From Acidobacteriota bacterium (lineage in GTDB: Bacteria > Acidobacteriota > Vicinamibacteria > Vicinamibacterales > 2-12-FULL-66-21), in contig JACCXG010000552.1 in assembly GCA_013697225.1 (NCBI GenBank), positions 1 through 7,792 on the forward strand: a DNA stretch of 7,792 bases, in the 5' to 3' direction. The translations under genes and the position numbers were made by a program. The notes under the pieces were generated by a model. The model had not been told where the DNA came from, did not search any database, and worked only from the letters and a program-made list of their open reading frames with translations. This document shows positions 1-5,489 of this stretch, one piece after another. How positions within the stretch are numbered: the first letter of the stretch is position 1; every line of letters begins with the position of its first letter.

Positions 1-654
1 ACCCGCACCAAAGCCGGCGGTGCCGATCTGCCCCGACGCCGCCATGATGTTCTCGATGGAAAGCAGACCGTGCGCAAACTGGATGGCCCGAATCTGCATG
101 GCGATCTGCGGGTCGAGCTGCAAACCCGGCAGATCGAAACCTATGCGTGGCGGCCTGAACCCGAGGCCCTCTCCGAACCCTGGATTTTGCAAACGCAACC
201 TGCCCTCGACTTCCGCCTCTTCGCGCTGGAGCGTTCCCGGTTCGGCCTTGGCGGATACCACTCCCCACCCTCCCTGCGCGACCCGGGCCGCCGCTTTGCA
301 TTCGGCCGGCGATCCCGCCGCGCCGACCGCCCGCGCCGACTTGGCGGCCTTCGCGTCCGTGTGCACGCGCACCTTGCCGAAGTCGTGGCCGAAGCGCGGC
401 TCCATGAAATCGCGGGTTGCGGGGTCCAGCGGCTGTCCGGGAGAGCGCAGCCCGTCGTGGACGATGGGTGGCACCTGCGGATGTGCGGTTCGGGCGGAAG
501 CGCGGCGCCCGGAGCCGAGCCGATCATTCGAGTATTCCTCGGATTTGCCGGCGGGCGTGCCGCGAGGGCGCTCGCGCTGCGGGAGCAGTCTTCCCACGGG
601 GATGAAGCCTGCCTGTGGCGCGGTTCTTGCCCTGAGGTGCAGTAGTGCACTCAT
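1..654 (-). CDS. DUF4157-related protein lacking the HExxH core (3' end outside window)
   Basis: The ATG at 654 opens a frame that runs without a stop to the left edge, giving 218 visible residues. A GGGAG Shine-Dalgarno-like site (664-668) lies 9 bases upstream. After a polar, low-complexity N-terminus comes a near-canonical start of a DUF4157 domain: SPGQPLDPATRDFMEPRFGH (71-90) followed by DFGKVRVHTDAKAAKSARAV (91-110). At this point other DUF4157 proteins continue into a strand region and HELTHVVQQ. Here the sequence goes to an unrelated 30-residue stretch and then LQREEAEVEGRLRLQNPGFG (142-161), with no HExxH. I scanned the local codons and saw no hidden motif or frameshift. The visible tail, LDPQIAMQIRAIQFAHGLL (180-198), is probably helical. 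It may be an effector using only the DUF4157 N-lobe, or a decayed copy. The C-terminus is not visible. Confidence 0.8.
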   Translation of the reverse strand, partial: MSALLHLRARTAPQAGFIPVGRLLPQRERPRGTPAGKSEEYSNDRLGSGRRASARTAHPQVPPIVHDGLRSPGQPLDPATRDFMEPRFGHDFGKVRVHTDAKAAKSARAVGAAGSPAECKAAARVAQGGWGVVSAKAEPGTLQREEAEVEGRLRLQNPGFGEGLGFRPPRIGFDLPGLQLDPQIAMQIRAIQFAHGLLSIENIMAASGQIGTAGFGAG

Positions 655-712
655 CTCGTAGATCTCCCGCCCATCGCCGGCTGTGTCCGCCTGCCCGAGG
701 TACGCCCTCTCA

Positions 713-1144
713 TCACGGTGCCGCTATCTTCACGTTGATCGGGTCGCTGCCGATCTTGCCTCGAAAGCAATCCTCCCCGTACTGGTTGTGGTACGTCACG
801 GATATCTCGTAATCGCCTTCGGTAACGTCCTCGGGAGAGGGTATGATCTCGGCCAGATCGACCAGGATGCCGAACGTTTCGCGGCTGTTCAGCACCAGGT
901 ACCGGATCGAACCCTCGCGAAAATCTATCTTCCCGGCACCCGGGATACCGATCGGCGTCCCGTCTTCTCGCACTATCCTGAAGGCGAAGAAGACGGGCAA
1001 GGGCTCGAAATGCCGCAGGAGCCTGATCCCGCCCTCGCCTGTGCTCTCGAAGACGATCCTCAGGGGGATGTTGTCCCTGGTGTAGACGGCACCTTCGATT
1101 GCAAAGACGCTCACCCGCAAGGATGACGGAGTATTTTCGGTCAC
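713..1144 (-). CDS. hypothetical beta-sandwich (Ig-like) protein downstream of effector
   Basis: This 143-residue protein starts at a GTG with GAGGAG 5 bases upstream and begins 32 bases after the effector stop. I do not recognise a named family. The chain alternates short hydrophobic strands and turns: LRVSVFAIEGAVYTR (9-23), NIPLRIVFES (25-34), PVFFAFRIVREDGTPIG (50-66), GSIRYLVLN (78-86), FGILVDLAEI (91-100), GDYEISVTYHN (110-120) and INVKIAAP at the end. This layout suits an Ig-like or BsuPI-type fold. There is one cysteine (126) and no signal peptide or membrane helix, so it probably acts in the cytosol. Its place right after a protease-like effector suggests a partner, chaperone or inhibitor, but this is inference from context. 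A structural or carbohydrate-binding accessory protein is an alternative. Confidence 0.78.
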   Translation of the reverse strand: MTENTPSSLRVSVFAIEGAVYTRDNIPLRIVFESTGEGGIRLLRHFEPLPVFFAFRIVREDGTPIGIPGAGKIDFREGSIRYLVLNSRETFGILVDLAEIIPSPEDVTEGDYEISVTYHNQYGEDCFRGKIGSDPINVKIAAP

Positions 1145-1176
1145 GACCTCTCCTCATCACGAACCTCGATATACGA

Positions 1177-2616
1177 CTAGGGCGAATACTTGAGCCAGCC
1201 CTTATAGCAAGGGCTGGCTGCGCTCGGAGAATTGGTTCCCTTGGGCACCGTCCATTTGTTCGTCGTAGCCAGAGCCTGGACGCCCTTGATGGCGCTGTTG
1301 AGCACCAGTTGCCCCGCCGCGTAAGGCCGGCTTTTCGCGTTGTCGGCCAACGTAAACCAGTAGTCGTGGGCTTTGTCCTTGAAGGCCGTCATCTTTGCGT
1401 CCGCTCCGCCGGCTCCGGCTCGTAAGGCGGTTATCGCGTCTGCCTCGGTAGCAGCTCCAGCCGTTGGCACCGACAGCTTCTTCAGGGCTTTCTCCGTCGG
1501 TGGCCAGTAATGGTTGGCGGAGCACTTCCACTCTTTGTAATGGTGCATCTCGTGCGCCTGGGACGCGGCCTCCGTGTGCCACGTGCCTCTCTTGCCTCTA
1601 GCGTAGTACCCCTTCATGACCGTCACCGCATCCTTCGCCTCCGCTTCCGTGGTGGGAGGGGTTGCTACGGGATCCCGCGACCCGCCGGTGTGCACTTTGA
1701 TATCGACGCCCCCGCTTATGGAGTCAACCTGCAGATTCCAGGCGGTTTTGGCCTTGTTCTGGCTGGCCTTGTACGTGATGTTGAACGGTTCTTCCACGGT
1801 TGTGGAGGAGCCGGCGGCGGCGTCGGACGAGTAGTTCGCCGCGTTCCAGGTTATGCCGGCACACTGCACGGGACGCAGGACACCCTGGGTAGACCCGCCT
1901 CGTAAACCCGAGGTCGAGCCTTGCACCCGCACCGGCCCGCCCCGAGCCGCCTTCGCGCCCAGCACGTCCGCTTCCGCCTCGAGTCCCGAGTCCTGGACGA
2001 TGGCGCCGCCCTTGGCCTGCGGGATGGGCACCCGCCCCGCCCGCTGCTGCACCACGTGCGTCAGCTCGTGCCCCAGCAACTGCTGCCCGGGCCTGCTCGA
2101 AAGGTCGTACCTGCCCGGGGCGAAGTGGATGTCCGTTCCTCGCGTGTAGGCGGCCGCGCCTATCGACCCGGCCTCGGGACCTTCGTGGATGCGGACTTCC
2201 GAGAAGTCGGCTTCGAACGCGGTTTCCATCCTTGCCCGCACCGGCTCGGGCAATGCCCGCCCGCTGCCGATCGGGGGCGCGTCAGGTGCGACGGGCCGCT
2301 CGATCTTGGCGTGTTCGTCCTCGGGCTCGTCATCGAAGTACGCGGCTTCGGTCTTCGCCCGCGCCGACTCGGGCGACGACCTCTGGACCGTCTGCGGCCC
2401 GGGATGGTGGACCCGCACGTCGCCGAAGTTGTGGCCGAAGCGGGGCGCCGCGGAAGACTCGCCCGAGCCCGCGGTGAGACGCTGTATCGGCGCCGACCTT
2501 TCTTTGTCTTCGGCCAGATCGCCGCAATCGCATTTGCGCTGCACGACCCGGCTCTGCCCCGGCGCGGAATACGGTCGTTGGCTCGCCTCTGTGTGGGCCT
2601 GCGCTCTCGCGTTCAA
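1177..2616 (-). CDS. DUF4157 protein with second HExxH domain; candidate eCIS metalloprotease effector
   Basis: This 479-residue protein starts at a TTG backed by AAGGAGG 8 bases upstream. In order it has: a polar N-terminus with a CDCG motif (29-32); an RFGHNFGDVRVHH segment (59-71); an acidic linker; a DUF4157 domain (about 117-195) with FSEVRIHEGPEA, AAAYTRGTDIHF and the zinc-protease motif HELTHVVQQ (183-191), plus EAEAD (213-217), a possible further ligand; and a separate C-terminal domain (about 252-479). That domain contains AHEMHHYKEWK (354-364), a second HExxH. DUF4157 is known to mark eCIS-associated toxin proteins. I infer that the C-terminal domain is the toxic or enzymatic payload, a predicted zinc peptidase, but I cannot name its family or third zinc ligand. 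No signal peptide or membrane segment is visible. The C-terminal half looks less GC-rich than the core genes (two 60-base lines count 55%). Confidence 0.88.
   Translation of the reverse strand: MNARAQAHTEASQRPYSAPGQSRVVQRKCDCGDLAEDKERSAPIQRLTAGSGESSAAPRFGHNFGDVRVHHPGPQTVQRSSPESARAKTEAAYFDDEPEDEHAKIERPVAPDAPPIGSGRALPEPVRARMETAFEADFSEVRIHEGPEAGSIGAAAYTRGTDIHFAPGRYDLSSRPGQQLLGHELTHVVQQRAGRVPIPQAKGGAIVQDSGLEAEADVLGAKAARGGPVRVQGSTSGLRGGSTQGVLRPVQCAGITWNAANYSSDAAAGSSTTVEEPFNITYKASQNKAKTAWNLQVDSISGGVDIKVHTGGSRDPVATPPTTEAEAKDAVTVMKGYYARGKRGTWHTEAASQAHEMHHYKEWKCSANHYWPPTEKALKKLSVPTAGAATEADAITALRAGAGGADAKMTAFKDKAHDYWFTLADNAKSRPYAAGQLVLNSAIKGVQALATTNKWTVPKGTNSPSAASPCYKGWLKYSP
1193..1219 (-). other. perfect 11-bp inverted repeat at the end of the effector gene
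   Basis: Arms AGCCAGCCCTT (1193-1203) and AAGGGCTGGCT (1209-1219) are perfectly complementary around a 5-base loop. The repeat lies inside the coding region and ends 13 bases before the stop codon (encoding the SPCYKGWL region). No T run follows on the minus strand, so it is not a classical terminator. It could slow or attenuate transcription, protect the mRNA 3' end, or be chance. Confidence 0.6.
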
Positions 2617-2622
2617 CGGGTC

Positions 2623-2631
2623 GTCCTCCTT
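2623..2631 (-). promoter_or_regulatory. Shine-Dalgarno site of the DUF4157 effector gene
   Basis: The minus strand reads AAGGAGGAC; the AGGAGG core ends 8 bases before the TTG at 2616. This strong site is the main support for a TTG start of the 479-residue protein. Confidence 0.8.
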
Positions 2632-2675
2632 ACGCTTGCCGCGTACCGGGCCGGCCAGCGGCTATCCGTCTTCTC

Positions 2676-2697
2676 AGGTCGTACCGAAGCACGACCT
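2676..2697 (-). other. intercistronic hairpin with UUCG tetraloop
   Basis: On the minus strand the arms AGGTCGTGC and GTACGACCT pair over 9 positions (8 Watson-Crick and one G-U) around a TTCG loop closed by C-G, a known very stable RNA tetraloop form. It lies about 20 bases after the cysteine-cluster stop and about 60 bases before the effector start. The following bases (GAGAAGACGG) lack a T run, so it is not a standard intrinsic terminator. An mRNA stabiliser, processing site or partial terminator is possible. Confidence 0.6.
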
Positions 2698-2717
2698 TGC
2701 TCTCCAAAGGGTGCCAG

Positions 2718-3116
2718 CTAGGCAGGATGCAGCGTGAACGGGACATTTACGCAACTGTACTCCCTGCAAGTCTCCGGTCGTTCCTCGTAGATGCTGCACT
2801 TGCGCGCCCCATCCAGGTAGATACAGCCACCGTCCGGTTGTTTGGGCAGGGTGTACCGGACGCCCAGTTCTCGCATCTTCTTGCACAGCTCGCAATCGCA
2901 ATCGTCCGACGCCTCCTTGTAGGCGTATCGCCCGCCCTTTGCCTCCTCTTCCGTCAGGGAGACCAGAGCGTAGCCCCTGCAACAAACGGCGGCGCACAGC
3001 GGACGGCATTCCTCGCACTTTCCGTTGAAATACACGTTCCCGTTCAGGAGCCGGAAGGGATCGGGCCTGGCTCGCGGTGATGCCTCGCCTCCCGTCGAAG
3101 CGGGCCGATCATCCAT
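2718..3116 (-). CDS. YkgJ-like cysteine-cluster protein
   Basis: This 132-residue protein carries 12 cysteines. Numbered from the GTG at 3119 they are at 35, 38, 42, 46, 47, 74, 76, 79, 99, 108, 118 and 123 (subtract one from the ATG start). The cluster KCEECRPLCAAVCC, followed by SLTEEEA, GGCIYLDGARKCSIYEERP and TCREYSC, matches the layout of the YkgJ/CxxCxxCC family (PF03692), predicted to bind zinc or iron. I chose the ATG at 3116 over the GTG at 3119 because GGAGGTG ends 4 bases before that ATG and would be too close to the GTG. There is no signal peptide or membrane segment, so it is probably cytosolic. It lies 61 bases after the core genes and 101 bases before the effector gene. Its role here is unknown; metal delivery to the neighbouring zinc-protease-like protein is a speculative option. 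Confidence 0.85.
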   Translation of the reverse strand: MDDRPASTGGEASPRARPDPFRLLNGNVYFNGKCEECRPLCAAVCCRGYALVSLTEEEAKGGRYAYKEASDDCDCELCKKMRELGVRYTLPKQPDGGCIYLDGARKCSIYEERPETCREYSCVNVPFTLHPA

Positions 3117-3120
3117 CACT

Positions 3121-3127
3121 CACCTCC
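3121..3127 (-). promoter_or_regulatory. Shine-Dalgarno site of the cysteine-cluster gene
   Basis: The minus strand reads GGAGGTG here, with GGAGG placed 6 bases from the ATG at 3116 and only 3 bases from the GTG at 3119. It decides the start codon and is much stronger than the sites at the overlapping junctions of the core genes, consistent with independent initiation. Confidence 0.75.
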
Positions 3128-3177
3128 GCGCGGCGTCGGTCGACTTCGGTGCAGTAACTTTTTCGGCGCAGGTTCGC

Positions 3178-3477
3178 TCATTTCATCATCCCCTTGTACA
3201 CCGCCTGCGCCACCCGGACGCCGATCGCATCGGCATTGGATCCCAACGGCAGGTGGAAGGAGCCGGCGTCGAGTTGCGTCATCCGGGCTTTCTCGTTCAG
3301 CGACGGCGGCACGCCCCGCTCGGCCAAGAGCCGGGACAACTCGCGCTTCGCTGCCTCACCGATGCCGTGGCGATCGCCCGGCGCGAAGCCGTGCAGCGCC
3401 AGTTCCTCGATCTGCAGGTCGACCGCCCGTGGCCTGTCACCCATCGACCCCGCGCCAAGCCGTTTCGTGGTCGTCAC
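3178..3477 (-). CDS. small conserved eCIS-associated protein (99 aa)
   Basis: The GTG at 3477 overlaps the ATPase stop by 4 bases (GTGA) and opens a 99-residue frame. A GGGGG stretch lies 8-12 bases upstream. An alternative ATG at 3444 would give 88 residues, but the overlap pattern shared with the two upstream junctions favours GTG. The protein has a predicted helical N-terminal half, IEELALHGFAPGDRHGIGEA (23-42), then KRELSRLLAERGVPPSL (44-60), and a C-terminal part that includes AIGVRVAQAVY (84-94). I recall small proteins with this 'LHGFAPGDR...LLAERGVPPSL' pattern directly after the ATPase gene in other eCIS loci, but know no assigned function. There is no signal peptide and no membrane segment. 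A role as assembly partner of the ATPase is inferred from position only. It is the last gene of the overlapping core block. Confidence 0.82.
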   Translation of the reverse strand: MTTTKRLGAGSMGDRPRAVDLQIEELALHGFAPGDRHGIGEAAKRELSRLLAERGVPPSLNEKARMTQLDAGSFHLPLGSNADAIGVRVAQAVYKGMMK

Positions 3478-5489
3478 GTCCAGCCCCCAATCTCCACATC
3501 GGTCAGCGGTTTCTCCAGCTTGGCGCACTCGCCCCGCGCGGCGCGCAGCAGGTGCGACATCCGCACCGGCTCCTCCGAACTCGCCGCGAGGAAGGCGGCG
3601 TTCAGCGCTATGTTTCGGATGTTCCCGCCAGCCACGTTCAGCCGCGCCAGCTCGCTTGCGTCCAGACCCTCCGTGGGCGTGGCGGCCGGGAAGACGCGGC
3701 GCCAGATCTCCGCCCGCTGCGCGACGTCCGGGAAAGGGAACTGCACGATGAAGCGCAGGCGGCGGAGGAACGCCGTGTCCAGCGCGCTTTTCATGTTGGT
3801 GGTCAGGATCGCCAGCCCCCGGTAGCTCTCCATGCGCTGCAGCAGGTAACTCACCTCGATGTTCGCGTAGCGGTCGTGGCTGTCTTTGACCTCGCTGCGC
3901 TTGCCGAAGAGCGCATCGGCCTCGTCGAAGAGCAGGACCGCCCCTCCCTCCTCCGCGGTGTCGAACACGCGCCTCAGGTTCTTCTCCGTCTCGCCGATGT
4001 ACTTGCTCACCACCTGGCTCAGGTCGATGCGGTACAGGTCCAACCGTAACTCGCCAGCCAACACCTCCGCCGCCATGGTCTTGCCTGTGCCGCTTACGCC
4101 GGAGAACAGGGCGCCGATGCCGAGGCCGCGCGTCCCTTTGGCGGCGAACCCCCACGTTTCGTACACCCTGGAGCGCTGGCGGACGTGCGCCAGGATCTCG
4201 CGCAGGGTCAGCAATTGGGGCGAGGGCAGGACCAGATCGTCCCAGGCCGCCGCCGGCTCTATGCGCTGCGCCAGCCCGTCCAGCTGCGGACGCGCCTGGG
4301 ACCGGCAGGCGTCCCAGACGATCCCGGCGAGGTCGTCGCCGTCTCGTGCGCCGGTCGCGCGTGCCGAGGCCTCCGCCGAGGCCGCCTGGATGGTCGGCGC
4401 GCTGAGGTCGAACTGCGACACCAGCACTCCTACCTGCCCGTTGAGGTGTACCGAGGTGGCTCCTACCTGACCACCCTCCGCGAGGGCGGCGTCCCACAGG
4501 GCCCGCTGCTCGCCGGCGGTCGGCTTGCGGACCTCGATGGTGGTCATCGGGCGGCGCGGGGTGTGGCGTCTCTCGCGGCTGGCCACTATGAGCGGACAAC
4601 CGGCGCGCTCGATCAGGCGCGTTACGGAGGCCAGCCGCGCTGTGTCCGAGGCTTCCAGCTCCTCGCAATCCAGCAGCAGCGCACCGAAGCTCAACGCGGC
4701 CTCGCGCTCCAACAGCCGCAGCAGGGCCTCTAGCTCGTCCGGGCTGGACGGTACCGCCTGGGCCGGCATCGCGCTCAGGTTCAAGCCCAGCGCGTCGCAG
4801 ACGGTGACGGCGATCGCCCGTTTCCCCGCTCGCTCGGCCCCACACAGTTGCACGACGGGCAGGGCTGACGTACGCGAGGCCCGCTCCCACGTCGCCGCTA
4901 TGCCCTCCGCCAGCGCCAGGTGCGAAGGAACGAGGTCACCGGGAGCCGCCGGCACCGGCTCGACCACGCCCACCAACCGCTCGTCCAGGTGCGGCGTGCC
5001 GGCGAGGTGGTGCAGCACGCGCTCGTCGATGCGCAGCGGGCTGGTCGTCAGCGCGTCGCCTGCTCCCACTTCTACGAGGCGCCAGTGGCGGAGGGGAGCG
5101 GCCGGGGTCAAGGCGCTCCAGTGCGGGTCCGGCAGGGCCGCCAGCGCCAGGCCGAAGGTCGGGTAAGCACGCCGGACATCACCCTGGGCGTCGGCGCAGA
5201 GCGACGCGAAGGTGGCGTCGAGATCCATGCCAGCGCACAGGAGTAGCAGGTCCCGCTCGAAGCGGGTCAGGCCGAACGTCGCGGCCAGCGTTTCGAGCGC
5301 CGGCGGGGCCGGCATGGCGTCGGCAGCCTCCTGGAGCGCCAGCTCCGGTTCTCCCTGGTTTGCCGGCTCGCTCCTCGCGTTCTGGATACGCGCGGCGTGC
5401 CGCCCGAGCGCGGCGCGCACCACGGCCAGGGCCGCAGAAAGGTACCGCTGGTTCGCCTCGTGCCAACTCTTGAGGGTCGTGGCGGTCAA
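3474..5489 (-). CDS. eCIS AAA+ ATPase (Afp15/Cis15 type), tandem ATPase domains
   Basis: This 671-residue ATPase starts with the eCIS-ATPase-like N-terminus WHEANQRYLSAAL (9-21). The C-terminal AAA+ domain is complete: Walker A GVSGTGKT (464-471), Walker B VLLFDEAD (518-525), sensor 1 TTN (563-565), candidate arginine fingers R576/R577/R579 and a sensor-2 GGNIRN (621-626). An earlier domain is degenerate: GAERAGKR (217-224) stands where Walker A would be and LLLDCEEL (271-278) where Walker B would be, so it probably does not hydrolyse ATP efficiently. Afp15-type ATPases are implicated in particle assembly or remodelling in the producing cell. The start is TTG at 5489, overlapping the stop of the upstream gene (TTGA); the Shine-Dalgarno is weak (AGGG, 10 bases away), so translation likely depends on coupling. 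A 570-residue frame overlapping this gene is an artefact except for its final 99 codons. Confidence 0.94.
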   Translation of the reverse strand: MTATTLKSWHEANQRYLSAALAVVRAALGRHAARIQNARSEPANQGEPELALQEAADAMPAPPALETLAATFGLTRFERDLLLLCAGMDLDATFASLCADAQGDVRRAYPTFGLALAALPDPHWSALTPAAPLRHWRLVEVGAGDALTTSPLRIDERVLHHLAGTPHLDERLVGVVEPVPAAPGDLVPSHLALAEGIAATWERASRTSALPVVQLCGAERAGKRAIAVTVCDALGLNLSAMPAQAVPSSPDELEALLRLLEREAALSFGALLLDCEELEASDTARLASVTRLIERAGCPLIVASRERRHTPRRPMTTIEVRKPTAGEQRALWDAALAEGGQVGATSVHLNGQVGVLVSQFDLSAPTIQAASAEASARATGARDGDDLAGIVWDACRSQARPQLDGLAQRIEPAAAWDDLVLPSPQLLTLREILAHVRQRSRVYETWGFAAKGTRGLGIGALFSGVSGTGKTMAAEVLAGELRLDLYRIDLSQVVSKYIGETEKNLRRVFDTAEEGGAVLLFDEADALFGKRSEVKDSHDRYANIEVSYLLQRMESYRGLAILTTNMKSALDTAFLRRLRFIVQFPFPDVAQRAEIWRRVFPAATPTEGLDASELARLNVAGGNIRNIALNAAFLAASSEEPVRMSHLLRAARGECAKLEKPLTDVEIGGWT

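Noticed and set aside
141..650. 169-residue minus-strand frame inside the left-hand gene
   Set aside because: The neighbouring frame from the ATG at 654 carries the DUF4157 motif RFGHDFGKVRVH and runs to the window edge; this one is rich in Arg, Ser and Pro with no motif.
655..712. Gap between the beta-sandwich gene and the left-hand DUF4157 gene
   Set aside because: No promoter, hairpin or small gene could be supported; it holds only the GGGAG site at 664-668.
651..1160. 169-residue minus-strand frame overlapping the beta-sandwich gene, starting with ATG at 1160
   Set aside because: It is Arg/Asp-rich low-complexity translation; the GTG frame at 1144 gives a fold-like strand pattern and has a well-placed GAGGAG site.
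2617..2717. Possible sigma-70-like promoter (TTGGAG, 18-base spacer, TACGAC) in the gap before the effector gene
   Set aside because: The -35 match is only about 3 of 6, and the -10 candidate lies within the hairpin arm; this is not better than chance.
1921..2721. 266-residue plus-strand open frame opposite the DUF4157 effector
   Set aside because: It is an antisense shadow of a gene with clear domains; it shows no motif or ribosome binding support and arises from high GC content.
3117..3177. Possible promoter or terminator between core block and cysteine-cluster gene
   Set aside because: The 61-base gap shows no clear -35/-10 pair, no stem with a T run and no repeat; only the Shine-Dalgarno site is supported.
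3481..4890. 570-residue minus-strand frame running 4890-3178 over the ATPase gene
   Set aside because: Composition is Gly/Arg/Ala-rich without any motif, and it overlaps the clear AAA+ frame. Only its final 99 codons, from 3477, are a real gene.
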